A stretch of 64,000 bases of DNA from Algoriphagus ratkowskyi (GTDB taxonomy: Bacteria > Bacteroidota > Bacteroidia > Cytophagales > Cyclobacteriaceae): positions 33,381 through 97,380 of the forward strand of contig NZ_MSSV01000019.1 in NCBI RefSeq assembly GCF_002150505.1, given 5' to 3'. Positions 8,413 to 19,700 of this stretch are shown here, in pieces. Within the stretch, counting starts at the first letter, position 1, and every line of letters starts with the position of its first letter. The translations under genes and the position numbers were made by a program. The notes beneath the pieces were generated by a model. It was not told the DNA's origin. It made no database searches and saw only the letters and a list, made by a program, of their open reading frames with translations.

Positions 8413-10347
8413 TTTGCTGCTGGCTGGAATTTTAACACACACTTTTGTACCATCCCCTACTTTGCTTTTAATAGTCAACTCCCCACCATTCATTCGAGTA
8501 AACTCCTTGCAAATTTGAAGCCCTAAACCAGATCCTTTTTCCATTTTAGTACCTAGTTTAGAATTTGAAATAACATATTCTGAAGAAAGCAATTCATTGA
8601 TTTGCTCTTCTTTCATACCGCCTCCGTTATCTTTTACACACCAGCTAATCATATCGTTATCTAATTCTACCGAAAGCTTAATAACATCACCAGACTTTGA
8701 GAATTTCACAGCGTTACTGAGAATATTTCTGATCACAACTTCAATCAAATCTCGATCAGCATAAATCTCTACATCAGTAAGCAAGGAGGTATTATCTATT
8801 TCTAGAGACTTTCTCTTTAGCTCTGGATTGATTAAGGTAATGGTGGTATTTACTAGTTTAGAAAGGTTAAAATTTCTTTTTTGCAGTTTAAAGCCTTCCA
8901 TTTGAGCTACTGACCATTTTAAGGTGTTATTCAAAGTGAAATACACTGAGTCAACATCCTTTTTCAAATTTTGTATGAGCTCGTCAAACTCTTCTTGGTT
9001 CAGATGACCATCAATCAACAAGTCTACAATAGACTTAACTTGGCCAACCGGACCTTTCAAATCATGTCCTAGTATAGAAAACAGCTTATTTTTTGTTTGA
9101 TTGATTTCACCAAGCTGCAAAGATTTGGCCTCAAGATCTGCGTTCTGCTTATGTATTTGCTGCTTCTGAAGGATTAAGTTTGCATTATATTTTTTGATAT
9201 TTCTATTTAGATAGAACAACCAAACTAAGAACACAAAAACCAAGAGGGAAGATAAACTGACCAATAGGATTGTTCGCTGATTACTCGCCAAGGCGGTAGC
9301 TTGAGTTTCATTTTGAGCCACTAACAAATCAAGTTCTGATTGATCCAAATCATCCTGAAACATACCTTGCATAAGTGATAATCTATCTCTGCTGGCTATA
9401 TTTTCCAAAGAATCATTAAGGGACACAAACTGAGATTGATATTCAAATGCCTTTTTAAAATCACCTATTTGAGCAAAATAAGCTGCTAAATACTGATTCC
9501 CTTTAGCAAGTTCTTCATATATATCGTTTTGACGAGATAGTTCTAGTCCTTCAAATAACACTCTTCTAGCATTCTCGAGTTTACCATTCTCTAGGTATGT
9601 CTTTCCTAGCAAGTTCAGAACACTTGCTGTAAAATTGTCAAGACCTTGAGATTTTCCATTTTCTATTGCTTTCTCATAGATAATTTCGGCTGAATCAAGC
9701 TGATTTCTTTGGTAGTAAATATTTCCAACGAGGCGGTTTGAAAAGCTTAATAAATAGGGGGATCCTGCTTGTAAATTGGTATTGATGGCTTTCAAAACAT
9801 AAAACATTGCAGAGTCCAACTCATTAAGTCGTAAGAAACTGAAAGCGATATTGTTTAAGCTTCTGATCATAGTGTAGAGATCACCTACTTCATTACTTAT
9901 AGCATATGCTTTTTTGAACTGTTCATTGGATAGTTCATAATTCTGCTGCTCAAAGTAAAGTGCTCCCATACTATTCATTACTCGCGCAGCAGTCTCTTTG
10001 TCGTCTCCTTCTATAGCTAAAAAATATGCATCTTTTGAGTAATCAAAAGTTTTCTGCCATTTGCCTCTTCGGTAATAAATCCATCCGATATTTTCCTTGG
10101 CTTTTGCTTCACCTGATTTATTACTGAGGGATTGAGCAAGTTTTTCAGCTTCCAATGCATAATCAAATGCTTCTTGCTGTTCAATTTCACGTAGATAGGT
10201 AGATAATTCATTTAATACTGTTAATCTTTCGTCTGCGACAGAATTAGGCAAAACAGCTCGAAGACTATCAATGTTTGGAATTTGAGCAAATCCCGTCAAA
10301 GATGCAGTTAGGATAAAAAAAAGAAAAATGTAAATTTTCGGATTCAA
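8398..10347 (-). CDS. TPR-repeat sensor histidine kinase
   Basis: This 649-residue protein has a cleavable-looking signal peptide (ILTASLTGFAQ), then about 300 residues of helical repeats with TPR spacing (for example AKENIGWIYYRRGKW and NSMGALYFEQQNY). A transmembrane helix lies near residues 358-380, followed by a coiled-coil linker and the kinase core. The phospho-acceptor is His428 in SILGHDLKGP, the N box is RNILSNAVKFS, and the G boxes are DNGGGM and GSGLGLQI. It would sense through a periplasmic TPR domain and autophosphorylate in the cytoplasm. No response regulator is adjacent, so it is an orphan here. The family is abundant in Bacteroidetes. It is transcribed in the direction of the dnaG-ribBA-surE group but 76 bp downstream of surE, and probably has its own promoter. 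Confidence 0.92.
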   Translation of the reverse strand: MNPKIYIFLFFILTASLTGFAQIPNIDSLRAVLPNSVADERLTVLNELSTYLREIEQQEAFDYALEAEKLAQSLSNKSGEAKAKENIGWIYYRRGKWQKTFDYSKDAYFLAIEGDDKETAARVMNSMGALYFEQQNYELSNEQFKKAYAISNEVGDLYTMIRSLNNIAFSFLRLNELDSAMFYVLKAINTNLQAGSPYLLSFSNRLVGNIYYQRNQLDSAEIIYEKAIENGKSQGLDNFTASVLNLLGKTYLENGKLENARRVLFEGLELSRQNDIYEELAKGNQYLAAYFAQIGDFKKAFEYQSQFVSLNDSLENIASRDRLSLMQGMFQDDLDQSELDLLVAQNETQATALASNQRTILLVSLSSLLVFVFLVWLFYLNRNIKKYNANLILQKQQIHKQNADLEAKSLQLGEINQTKNKLFSILGHDLKGPVGQVKSIVDLLIDGHLNQEEFDELIQNLKKDVDSVYFTLNNTLKWSVAQMEGFKLQKRNFNLSKLVNTTITLINPELKRKSLEIDNTSLLTDVEIYADRDLIEVVIRNILSNAVKFSKSGDVIKLSVELDNDMISWCVKDNGGGMKEEQINELLSSEYVISNSKLGTKMEKGSGLGLQICKEFTRMNGGELTIKSKVGDGTKVCVKIPASSKLISN

Positions 10348-10423
10348 ACGGTTAATATTTTATTTAAATGATATAAATAAGAAAATCAGTTAATCAAAAG
10401 ATGTAAATCAAACCGCTAACACC

Positions 10424-11209
10424 TTACTTCTTAAGTTTTTCCCAGTCCCAATCTTTATGTATTTGAGAAATTGCATGATGAGCAGTCAAATCGTACTGGC
10501 AAGGGACTATCGAAACAAAATTATTAGCGATTGCCCATTCGTCATTATCTTCTCCTTTATCAAAATTTACAAAGTTTCCTGCTAGCCATAAATACTTTCG
10601 TCCGTTTGGATCAAATCGCTCAGAAAATTCTTCCTGCCATTTAGCTTCAGCTTGACGACATATTTTTATTCCTTTAATTTCCTCATTTTGCTTGGGTGGA
10701 AAATTCACATTTAATGCGACTCCTTTCGGCATCCCATTTTCAAGGACTTGTCTCGCTATTTTCTCAACCCATTTTTCCACATGTGAAAAATCAGCTTTTG
10801 AAGAAAAATCACATAAACTGAATCCAATAGAAGGATACCCTTCCATAGCTCCTTCTATGGCAGCAGACATGGTTCCAGAATAAAGTACTGAAATAGAGGT
10901 ATTGGAACCATGGTTAATTCCACTTACAATCAAATCCGGACTTCTGTCCTTCATTACGTAATGCTTGGCAAGCTTCACACAATCAGCTGGAGTACCACTG
11001 GACTTAAATGCCTTCACACCTTCGAAAATCTCTTCCTCTTCCAAGCGAAGTGTTTCTCCTATAGTTATAGCATGACCCATTCCTGATTGTGGACTATCTG
11101 GAGCTACCACGATCACGTCTCCAATTTTCTTCATGATAGATACGAGAACACGTATCCCTTTTGCTGTTATCCCGTCGTCATTTGAGACGAGAATTAAAGG
11201 CTTCGACAT
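10424..11209 (-). CDS. surE: 5'/3'-nucleotidase SurE
   Basis: This 261-residue protein carries the SurE signature at its start (LILVSNDDGITAKGI), with the two aspartates and the later asparagine (VSGINHGSNT) that bind the divalent metal. A DSPQSGMGHAIT loop and the SGTPADCVK segment, both conserved in the family, are present. SurE dephosphorylates nucleoside monophosphates and some other phosphate esters in the cytoplasm and is linked to stationary-phase survival in E. coli. Length is normal. The start lies 5 bp after the stop of the upstream secreted hypothetical, so the two are probably co-transcribed. Confidence 0.96.
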   Translation of the reverse strand: MSKPLILVSNDDGITAKGIRVLVSIMKKIGDVIVVAPDSPQSGMGHAITIGETLRLEEEEIFEGVKAFKSSGTPADCVKLAKHYVMKDRSPDLIVSGINHGSNTSISVLYSGTMSAAIEGAMEGYPSIGFSLCDFSSKADFSHVEKWVEKIARQVLENGMPKGVALNVNFPPKQNEEIKGIKICRQAEAKWQEEFSERFDPNGRKYLWLAGNFVNFDKGEDNDEWAIANNFVSIVPCQYDLTAHHAISQIHKDWDWEKLKK

Positions 11210-11214
11210 TTATA

Positions 11215-11868
11215 TTAATTGAGTTCATTGTAATACGCTGTGATTCGAAGGAGATCCCCTCTTTTATCATAATCAAGACGGTTCTTGCGCATAAAAAGAG
11301 ACAGTGCTTCATCATGACCTGGAAGCATCTCAAAGAGATCTTTTTTCTTGAGATTATATTGCTTGATCTCACCATTTTTCAAAAAGTAATACTTGAATGC
11401 CAATTTATAGCCCATCATAGATTGTGGGCCATAGAAAGGATTCATACCATACCCTCCCATCATTCCATATCCTCCCATTCCTCTGGAATCAGTGGCAACA
11501 TATTCTCTGCAAAGCAAAGCAAGCTCATCTCCTTGAGTTAAAACTTCGAAGAAGATAGGTGTTGCGTAATCAGAACCCATTGAGTAAGGAAGGCTGAAAA
11601 ATTTACGAACTCCACCATACACTTCATCGAATAACTCGAAATTGGTGACATTTGTAGCTGAAAATGTATCAACCGTCTGATCTTGAAGCTGAACGACATT
11701 ATTTTCTAGATCGTATTTGATTTCACCGCCGTACACTTTTCCATCAGTAGTATAGATATTTCCTTTATGCCAAACTTTGGATGGAAATTCATTCTGAGCA
11801 AATAATGTTGAGACGCCCAACGACAAGAAGATAATTGATAATATTGCTTTTTTCATGGTTTTCATCAT
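11215..11868 (-). CDS. Secreted hypothetical protein
   Basis: I do not recognise this 217-residue protein. It starts with a clear signal peptide (KKAILSIIFLSLGVSTLFAQ), so it is exported. The mature part is probably beta-rich: short alternating segments such as GNIYTTDGKVYGGEIKYDL and VVQLQDQTVDTFSATNV precede a Gly/Met/Tyr-rich loop (MGGYGMMGGYGMNPFYG) and a C-terminal stretch with a conserved-looking KNGEIKQYNLKKKDL. This pattern is common in Bacteroidetes outer-membrane-associated proteins of unknown function. Three in-frame ATGs lie within the first 5 codons; the first is taken here, but 11856 is equally possible. It sits 5 bp before surE and 79 bp after ribBA, in a same-strand run that may form one transcript. 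Confidence 0.75.
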   Translation of the reverse strand: MMKTMKKAILSIIFLSLGVSTLFAQNEFPSKVWHKGNIYTTDGKVYGGEIKYDLENNVVQLQDQTVDTFSATNVTNFELFDEVYGGVRKFFSLPYSMGSDYATPIFFEVLTQGDELALLCREYVATDSRGMGGYGMMGGYGMNPFYGPQSMMGYKLAFKYYFLKNGEIKQYNLKKKDLFEMLPGHDEALSLFMRKNRLDYDKRGDLLRITAYYNELN

Positions 11869-11947
11869 GACCTAATTTACGCAACAAGTAGTATGCGGGT
11901 TGAAATCCTCAAGAAATATTAACAAATATCAAGATAGGATCTAGACA

Positions 11948-13210
11948 TTACTTTAATATATTGTGCCCCATCTTGTCTCTTTTTGTTTGCAGATAGCGCT
12001 CATTATGCTTGTTAGGAGCAATTTCAATAGGAATCTGTTCCACTATTTCTAATCCATATCCTAGCAAACCTACACGCTTCTGAGGATTGTTTGAGATCAG
12101 TCTTAATTTACTAACCTGCAAGTCTCGTAAGATCTGTGCTCCTACACCATAATCTCTACTATCTGAAGGTAATCCTAATGCAAGATTAGCTTGCACAGTA
12201 TCCATCCCTTCTTCCTGAAGTTTGTAAGCTTTTAATTTGTTGATTAAACCAATTCCTCTACCCTCTTGATTCATATAAAGAATCACTCCTTTACCTTCTT
12301 TTTGTACCATCTGCATAGCGCTATGAAGTTGAGGACCGCAATCACACCTACATGAGCCAAAGATATCACCAGTCATACAGGAAGAATGGACACGAACCAT
12401 TATCGGTTCATCATGTTCCCATTTCCCTTTTAGAAGTGCTAAATGAAGTTCTTGGGTATTGGTCTGACGAAAAGCAATCAATTCAAAATCACCAAAGTCT
12501 GTAGGCAGTTCTACACCAATTTCACGTTGTATCAGCGTTTCATGCTTCAATCGGTAAGCGATCAAATCTTTTATAGATACTAATTTAAGATTAAATCGCT
12601 TTGCTACATGAACCAAATCTGGAAGTCGGGCCATTGTCCCATCTTCATTCATTATTTCTACCAAAACTCCAGCAGGTGAAAATCCAGCTAGACGTGCTAA
12701 ATCAATTGCCGCTTCCGTATGTCCTGCACGTCTTAGTACTCCACCTCTTTTAGCTTTTAATGGGAAAATATGGCCTGGCTTGCCCAATTCGCTTGGCTTT
12801 ATTGAGTCATCCACCAGTGCTCTGATAGTTTTGGCTCGATCAGCAGTAGAGATACCTGTAGTACAACCATGTCCGATTAAATCTATAGACACCGTAAAAG
12901 GAGTTTCAAAAGCAGCAGTATTATTCCCTACCATCATTTCCAATCCTAACTTTTCGCATCGATCTTCTATCAATGGTGCACAGATCAAACCACGACCATG
13001 TGTGGCCATGAAATTGATAATTTCGGGTGTGACAGTTTCCGAGGCACATATGAAATCACCTTCATTCTCTCTATCCTCATCGTCCACAACGATGATTACT
13101 TCTCCATTTTTGATTGCTTCAATAGCATCTTCAATTGGATCTAGAATATATTTTTCCACGAAATTTGTATTTGGATTAGTACTTAGGAAAGCAAATTTAC
13201 ATGCTTTCAA
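11948..13210 (-). CDS. ribBA: Bifunctional DHBP synthase / GTP cyclohydrolase II
   Basis: This 420-residue protein fuses the two enzymes that begin riboflavin synthesis. The N-terminal RibB half makes 3,4-dihydroxy-2-butanone 4-phosphate from ribulose 5-phosphate and shows [23 protein letters not shown] and [21 protein letters not shown]. The C-terminal RibA half opens GTP and has the zinc site [20 protein letters not shown], the catalytic NQEGRGIGL and a [10 protein letters not shown] segment. All signature residues of both halves appear intact, so both activities are expected. The chosen start adds about 17 residues ahead of the usual family beginning ([18 protein letters not shown]). A later start without a good ATG is less likely. 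The gene follows dnaG by 35 bp and is probably in its operon. Confidence 0.96.
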   Translation of the reverse strand: MKACKFAFLSTNPNTNFVEKYILDPIEDAIEAIKNGEVIIVVDDEDRENEGDFICASETVTPEIINFMATHGRGLICAPLIEDRCEKLGLEMMVGNNTAAFETPFTVSIDLIGHGCTTGISTADRAKTIRALVDDSIKPSELGKPGHIFPLKAKRGGVLRRAGHTEAAIDLARLAGFSPAGVLVEIMNEDGTMARLPDLVHVAKRFNLKLVSIKDLIAYRLKHETLIQREIGVELPTDFGDFELIAFRQTNTQELHLALLKGKWEHDEPIMVRVHSSCMTGDIFGSCRCDCGPQLHSAMQMVQKEGKGVILYMNQEGRGIGLINKLKAYKLQEEGMDTVQANLALGLPSDSRDYGVGAQILRDLQVSKLRLISNNPQKRVGLLGYGLEIVEQIPIEIAPNKHNERYLQTKRDKMGHNILK

Positions 13211-13245
13211 ATCTTAAACAGGATGAAGCCAAATAAAGTTTGGTT

Positions 13246-15183
13246 TTAGCCTATGACTATACCTAGCTCTTTATCTATCTCCAACTGTACTTTTTTAAGT
13301 TCAAAATAAATCACTTGATATTCATGCACTTTGTCTTCAGCTAGCTGCTCAGACTCTGCATTTTTTATTTTCTCTTTCGCCTCTTCCATCAGCTTTTGCA
13401 CCATCTTTCTCTTTAATCGCAAAATAGATTTGAAGCCTGTGACTGTAAGGTCGTCAGATTCAGTATTGATTATAATCTTATGCGTATCTGCCCAGTGATG
13501 TGAAACTTCATGGCGAACTGTGACCATATCTATCACCTCTTTTTGGATTTCCTGATCACCAAGACCTATGAAGTATTCCGAAGTAGGAATTTCTCCCTGC
13601 GTCAAACTGTTGCGATACAAATTTAGAATTTTGATGTAAATGGGAGTAGTAAACTCTAGGTCTTCGGTTTCTGAGAGCAGATATTGGCATAAGTGTATCT
13701 CCTCATCTTCTAGCTTTTGCCATCCATAATTCACCAAGATCCGAACCATCTCCCGCTCTTGGATTTTTAATACTTCTGAAATAGAGGTAGCAGTCTCATC
13801 AGGAATCAGTTCTTCCATTGCCTGCTCGGCAAAGACGTCATCTTTCTGACTGGAATAGCGATCCTTCTGGCTTTTCAATAAGATTTTATTCAGCTCCGCA
13901 TGAATAATATCTTCCTCAATTCCTAAAAGCCCTGATGCTTCCTTTGCGTAAACCGATCGAATAATCGGGTCTGGTATTTTCCCAATACTTTGAACCACTT
14001 CACGGATTACTTCCGCTTTTCGAATGGGGTTTTTAGTAAATTCTTCTTTGTATAAGCCTATTTTGAAACCAATAAAATCACTGCTATTGTTTTCCAAATA
14101 ATCCTGAAATGCCTGTGATCCAACTTTTCTTGAATAACTATCTGGATCTTCACCATTAGGAAAAACTACTGCTTTTACATTTAGCCCGCCTTCTAACAGA
14201 AGATCTATCCCGCGTAGCGACGCTTTGATTCCCGCAGCATCGCCATCATAAAGTACTGTGACCTGATCCGTAAAGCGCTTGATTAGCCTAATCTGACCTT
14301 CGGTCAGTGAAGTTCCGGAAGAAGCAACTACATTCTCAATGCCCGAAAGATGCAAACTCACCACATCAGTATACCCTTCTACGAGATAGCAATTATCTTT
14401 CTCTCGAATCGCTTTTTTCGCCTGATACATGCCATACAGCACTTCACTTTTGTGATAGACAGGCGTCTCCGGGGAGTTTATATATTTTGGTTGGTTCTTA
14501 TCTTTGGTGAGAATTCTAGCCCCAAACCCAAGTGGCTTTCCACCTATATTGTGAATCGCAAAAATTACCCGATTCCTAAATCTATCGTAAACTCGTGACG
14601 CGTCCCCTTCTTTTTGAAGGATTAGCCCAGCTTTCAATAAAATCTCTTCCTTGAATCCTGCAGATTTTGCTGCATTCAGCAGATTGTCCCAGCCATCAAG
14701 CGCATAGCCCAAGTCAAACTTTTCGATGATCGCAGGCGTAAATCCACGTTCTTTGAAATAGCTCAGGCCAATTGATTTTCCCTCCGCTGTTTGGAGGTTT
14801 TTGACAAAATAGTCTCGGGCAAAACCTAACGCAATCAATAAACTCTCACGTTCATTTTGCGCTTCATTTTGCTCAGGAGTTTTAGTCTCATCCTCCTCAA
14901 CTTCAATCCCATAGCGCCCTGCGATATGTTTGATAGCTTCTTGGAATCCTATTCCTTCAATGTCCATCACAAATTGAATAGGATCTCCAGCCTTGCCACA
15001 GCCAAAACATTTATAGATTTGTTTTGCTGGAGAAATTGAGAAAGAAGGTGTTTTCTCACCATGAAATGGACAATTAGCCCAGAGATTCTGGCCTTTCTTT
15101 TTCATGGGCAAATAATCGCCAAGCACCTCTTCGATGTCCATGCGTTCTTTGACCCTGTCTGTAGTAAGTTTGCTAATGCCCAT
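13246..15183 (-). CDS. dnaG: DNA primase
   Basis: This 645-residue protein is a complete bacterial primase that lays down RNA primers for replication. The N-terminal zinc ribbon is CPFHGEKTPSFS...CFGCG (ligands C, H, C, C). The central RNA-polymerase core carries the conserved RVYDRFRNRVIFAI and the Toprim motifs YLVEGYTDVV and LYDGDAAGIKA. The C-terminal third is the poorly conserved helicase-binding domain, helical and acidic, as expected. Length is normal for Bacteroidetes. A TAACTTTG promoter-like box sits only about 17 bp upstream, implying a very short leader. dnaG heads the minus-strand series dnaG-ribBA-hypothetical-surE. It is divergent from mrp, 171 bp away. Confidence 0.97.
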   Translation of the reverse strand: MGISKLTTDRVKERMDIEEVLGDYLPMKKKGQNLWANCPFHGEKTPSFSISPAKQIYKCFGCGKAGDPIQFVMDIEGIGFQEAIKHIAGRYGIEVEEDETKTPEQNEAQNERESLLIALGFARDYFVKNLQTAEGKSIGLSYFKERGFTPAIIEKFDLGYALDGWDNLLNAAKSAGFKEEILLKAGLILQKEGDASRVYDRFRNRVIFAIHNIGGKPLGFGARILTKDKNQPKYINSPETPVYHKSEVLYGMYQAKKAIREKDNCYLVEGYTDVVSLHLSGIENVVASSGTSLTEGQIRLIKRFTDQVTVLYDGDAAGIKASLRGIDLLLEGGLNVKAVVFPNGEDPDSYSRKVGSQAFQDYLENNSSDFIGFKIGLYKEEFTKNPIRKAEVIREVVQSIGKIPDPIIRSVYAKEASGLLGIEEDIIHAELNKILLKSQKDRYSSQKDDVFAEQAMEELIPDETATSISEVLKIQEREMVRILVNYGWQKLEDEEIHLCQYLLSETEDLEFTTPIYIKILNLYRNSLTQGEIPTSEYFIGLGDQEIQKEVIDMVTVRHEVSHHWADTHKIIINTESDDLTVTGFKSILRLKRKMVQKLMEEAKEKIKNAESEQLAEDKVHEYQVIYFELKKVQLEIDKELGIVIG

Positions 15184-15199
15184 AAGAAAATGAATGAGA

Positions 15200-15227
15200 C
15201 AAAGTTAATCGCACAATCTAAAAGCAA
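15200..15227 (-). promoter_or_regulatory. Promoter candidate for dnaG
   Basis: The minus strand shows TAACTTTG (15200-15207), matching TAnnTTTG, preceded by TTG at 15225-15227 with a 17-bp spacer. The usual Bacteroidetes spacer is about 19 bp, so this is a fair but not perfect match. Transcription would start about 10 nt before the dnaG ATG. Confidence 0.5.
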
Positions 15228-15354
15228 GGTTACTCATTCTAAAAAATGAGAACTTTCTTCGGTTATGACCAGTTCAGAGATAGAATAGATTTAATTCATT
15301 CTTTATTTAGAAATCTTTTGGCTCTAAATTGCGCAAAATTACAAAAGTCACCTC

Positions 15355-16449
15355 ATGCAGTTAACTAAGGAGAATATCCTGAAAACACTTTCCCGAGTTC
15401 AAGACCCAGACCTGAAAAAGGATTTGGTGACCTTGGGAATGATACAGAAAATAGAGATTAACGGTAATAAAGTCAGTTTCGATGTAGTACTCACTACACC
15501 AGCTTGCCCTTTGAAAGAAGTAATTAAAAATAATTGCTTGGAAGCTTTAGTGGAAGATTTTGGAACAGAACCTGAGTGGAGTCTCTTCATGACAGCGCAA
15601 GTCACAACAGTGAGAGATGCTGCCCCGGTTTTACCTCAAGTGAAAAATATTATAGCGATAGCATCAGGTAAAGGTGGAGTGGGGAAATCAACCACCGCGG
15701 TAAATCTAGCTGTTTCATTAGCCAAGACTGGAGCAAAAGTTGGTTTGATAGATGCCGATATTTCTGGTCCATCCATCCCTACCATGTTCAACGTCGAGGC
15801 TGAGCAACCCGCAATTAAAAAGATTGGTGAGAAGAATATCATCGTTCCTATCGAACAATACGGAGTTAAATTGATGTCTATAGGTTTTCTTACTCCAGTA
15901 GATAGCGCGGTAGTTTGGAGAGGACCTATGGCGAGCTCTGCTCTGAAGCAGTTTATTTCTGATGTAGAATGGGGAGAATTGGATTACTTACTGATCGATT
16001 TACCTCCAGGAACTTCAGATATCCACCTCACTATGGTTCAAACTGTACCTGTGACAGGAGCAGTAATTGTAACTACTCCTCAAAAGGTCGCTTTGGCGGA
16101 TGCGAACAAAGGATTATCGATGTTTAGACAGCCACAAATTAACGTTCCCATCTTAGGTGTTATTGAAAATATGGCTTATTTTACGCCAGAAGAACTGCCT
16201 GATAATAAGTATTATATATTCGGTAAAGAAGGTGGAAAGAAATTAGCTGCAAAATACGATGTGCCGTTTTTAGGAGAAATCCCTATCGTCCAAAGTATAA
16301 GAGAAAGTGGAGACTCAGGTTACCCTGCAGTATTGAAAGACGGAGTAACGCAAGAGTCTTATATGAAATTAGCAGAGGAAATCGCAAGACAAATTGCCAT
16401 AAGAAATGCTTCTCAGAGCAAAACTGAGGTGGTAGAAATTAAAGCTTAA
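15355..16449 (+). CDS. mrp: Mrp/NBP35-family iron-sulfur carrier ATPase
   Basis: This 364-residue protein has an N-terminal DUF59/MIP18-type domain (residues ~1-85, with TTPACPLKE) followed by a P-loop ATPase of the Mrp/ApbC group. The deviant Walker A is ASGKGGVGKSTTAVNLA, followed by DADISGPSIPTMF and LIDLPPGTSDIHLT. Mrp proteins bind a [4Fe-4S] cluster as dimers and pass it to target enzymes; the CxxC pair found in many homologues is not obvious here (IENMAYFTPEEL replaces the usual ENMS-x-F-x-C-P region). The NifU-like gene begins 5 bp after its stop, so the two likely cooperate in cluster delivery. It is divergent from dnaG. Confidence 0.94.
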   Translation: MQLTKENILKTLSRVQDPDLKKDLVTLGMIQKIEINGNKVSFDVVLTTPACPLKEVIKNNCLEALVEDFGTEPEWSLFMTAQVTTVRDAAPVLPQVKNIIAIASGKGGVGKSTTAVNLAVSLAKTGAKVGLIDADISGPSIPTMFNVEAEQPAIKKIGEKNIIVPIEQYGVKLMSIGFLTPVDSAVVWRGPMASSALKQFISDVEWGELDYLLIDLPPGTSDIHLTMVQTVPVTGAVIVTTPQKVALADANKGLSMFRQPQINVPILGVIENMAYFTPEELPDNKYYIFGKEGGKKLAAKYDVPFLGEIPIVQSIRESGDSGYPAVLKDGVTQESYMKLAEEIARQIAIRNASQSKTEVVEIKA

Positions 16450-16454
16450 GAATT

Positions 16455-16703
16455 ATGCAACCAGAACTTAGAGAACAAATTGAATTTGCACTTGATACAA
16501 TTCGCCCTTATCTGGAAGCAGATGGAGGCAATGTAAGGATAGTAGAACTTACCGACGATATGGTCTTAAGATTAGAATTGCTTGGCTCATGCGGAACTTG
16601 TCCTATGTCCACGATGACACTTAAAGCAGGGGTAGAAGAAGCAATTAAACGTGCTATCCCCGAAATTAAAAGAGTAGAAGCCGTAAACCTAACTGTTGCT
16701 TAA
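16455..16703 (+). CDS. NifU C-terminal-domain iron-sulfur scaffold
   Basis: This 82-residue protein is a stand-alone Nfu domain. It has the classical beginning (ALDTIRPYLEADGGNVRIVEL) and the cluster-binding CxxC in LLGSCGTCPMSTMTLKAG. Nfu proteins hold a [4Fe-4S] cluster between two subunits and hand it to apoproteins. It is complete in the minimal form seen in Bacteroidetes. The 5-bp gap after mrp indicates tight coupling, and the metalloprotease gene begins 13 bp downstream. Confidence 0.93.
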   Translation: MQPELREQIEFALDTIRPYLEADGGNVRIVELTDDMVLRLELLGSCGTCPMSTMTLKAGVEEAIKRAIPEIKRVEAVNLTVA

Positions 16704-16716
16704 TCATAAATTCTGA

Positions 16717-19700
16717 ATGAAAAAAGGTTTACGGATTATAAACAAAGCCATTACACTTCTTCTGGGAGCGTTTTTCGTGTTTTCAACTGGCTTTGCGCAG
16801 CAATTCCAAACCTTTGACATCACAGGTCAGCTATATTCAGCTAATTCACACAGCCATAAAGAAAAGTGTGGGCATGAAATTCTGGAACAAAAAATGGAAA
16901 AGGAAATGGGCTATTTAGGCTCAAAACCGTTTTTTGAAAAATGGATAAATGATAAAATAGAGGATATCACTTCTCAACCTCAAATCCTAGCCAGATTAAA
17001 TGCAGAACCTATTTTAATTCCTGTGGTAATTCATGTCATTCACAATGGCAACCCATTGGGACAGGGAGTAAATATTCCTATATCACAAATACAAGAGCAA
17101 ATCAGAGTTTTAAATGAGGATTTTCAACGTTTGAATGCGGATGCGGCTAATACCCCTGCCGAATTTTTACCAGTTGCTGGCATTGCAAACATTGAATTTG
17201 TGCTTGCTAAGCAAGACCCATCGGGTTTACCAACTAGTGGAATCACCCGTACTTCCGGACCAAAATCGTCTTATGATCCAAATTTCGACGCTTCAACCCT
17301 AGGCCAAGTGATCCAATGGGATCCAAACATCTATTTGAATATGTATGTGACTACACTAGTAAGTCCATTCATTGGCTATGCATCCTTTCCCATTTCTGAT
17401 TTACCTGGACTCGCTGGTGCACCCACATCCTCGCTTACTGATGGAGTCGTTATTGATTACCGGTATTTTGGAGTTGGAGGCAATGCGGTATCAGCTTCAA
17501 AGGGCCGGACTGCTACTCATGAAGTAGGCCATTTCTTTGGCTTAAGACATATTTGGGGAGATGGTGGCTGTGGTGTAGATGATTTCGTATCCGACACACC
17601 TTTGCAGGATAATTCTAATAATACCTGTAGTCCCAATGTGACAAGGTTTAGCTGCGATTCAAACGATATGATTCAGAATTACATGGATTATACACCTGAC
17701 GCATGCATGAATTTGTTTACAAAAGGTCAGGTGGAACGCTTTGAGGTAGTTTTAACAAATAGCCCTAGAAGAGTAACATTAGTGAATAACAGAGCAACTC
17801 AAGAGCCTGTGCTTGCAGACAATGATTTGGCAATAGCTAAAATCATCGAGCCTGGAGATTTCGAATGCGATGCATTGATAAACCCATCTATTATACTTTT
17901 AAATGCTGGTAAAAACACCCTCACTTCAGGTACAGTAGAGCTGAGAAGAAATGGAATCTTATTACAAACTAAGAGATTCACTTTTAACTTGAAGACTGGT
18001 GAAAGTATTGTGGTGAATTTCACCCAGTTCACCTTGCTACCTAATAGCAATACCATAGAATTTAGGATCACTCAGACTAATGATACAACTGATAATGTCG
18101 AATCAAACAATAGTAAAACGATAACTCCAAAACTTGAGCAAGCAATAAACTTACCCTATACTACTGATTTAAGCACTTTCCCATCCCCATGGTCTATTTC
18201 TAATCCAGATAATTTAATAACATGGGAGAAGAAAAGTTTAACTATTTCTGGCACATCTCAGAACGTAGTTTATTTACAACACTATGAATATGAAGCACCC
18301 GGACAGCAAGATTATTATATTTCTCCTATAATAGATTTGTCAAAGTATCCTAATGCTCAACTTGTATTTGAGATGGCATATGCTCAATATGATCAAGCAG
18401 GATTTTCCGATAGATTGATAGTTGCTGTATCACAAGATTGCGGAAATACTTTTGACTTGGCGAATGCACCGTATAACAAAATAGGGCAACAATTAGAAAC
18501 AACTTCCGCTACTTTAGATGAATTTATCCCAACAAACAATAACCAATTCCGGACAGAACTTGTGAATCTTGCTAAGTATGCTAGCCTAGGTTCTATTCGG
18601 TTGGCTTTTATTTCCGAGAATGCTTATGGTAATGATATTTATCTAAAAAACATCAGAATTCTTCCAAACGTAGAATTTAACTATAACATGAGGGTTGATG
18701 AAATACTCTCTCCTACCGTGATAGATGATGGAACAAATGAAGCAGAAATTGTCACCTTAACTAATACTGGTAATCTTCCAGTTTCTACGTTTTTATTAAC
18801 CAGAACTACTAATAATTCCTTTACTCAAACCTTTGTTGCCAGTGGCAACTCCGTAGAACCGGGAGAAAGTTTTAATGTAAGTGTTCCTAAATCAACTTCA
18901 TCAGGAAAAAACAAACTGAAATTCAAAACTTCTTCTCCTAACTTTGATCAGAACGGAAACAACTCAGACAGCCTTACAAGATTTAACATTGAGGATGCAA
19001 GCACTACGGCAGTTCCGTGGAGACAAAATTTCAATAATTCTACTACCCTTTCTCCTTGGCAGACGATCAACCCTGAATTGGATGCAACTGCATGGACTAT
19101 AGTACCAATTACTGCTGGCGAAGGGCCAAATAATGTAGCCAAACAGAAAACAACTTCTACGGGCCAATCTTATTGGATGGGTACACCGATTTTCGATCTC
19201 AGCGTGAGTCGTCAAGCGAGTATCTTCTTTGACCTAGCGGCAGGACAAGTGGGACCTTCCACCCAATTAAAAGTCTTGGCTAGCGCTGATGGAGGAAATG
19301 AATATACAGAAATATGGACAGCGAGTGGATCTGATCTCTCTACAGTTTCTGTAGGTGAAGCCAACCCAAATACTAGTGCGGATTACGTTCGTAAATTTGT
19401 GAATTTAAGTGAGTTTGCTGGGCCGGGCAAGACTAAAGTTCGTCTTGCATTTGTAGTAGAAAATGGAACTCAATCAGACGCACCTATTTATTTAGATAAC
19501 ATTGAGCTTTTCCTAAATGCAAATCCTCAGCCTGTTATTCCAGCTGTTGGCATGTCCTCACTCTATCCGAATCCTGCTCGTGAAGTATTCAATATAGCTT
19601 TCAATTTGCCTAATTTTGAGGATGTGACTATACAAGTAATTTCAAGCACTGGAGCTTTGGTACAAGAAATAGAATATCCAGGCACGCTTAACCAGACATA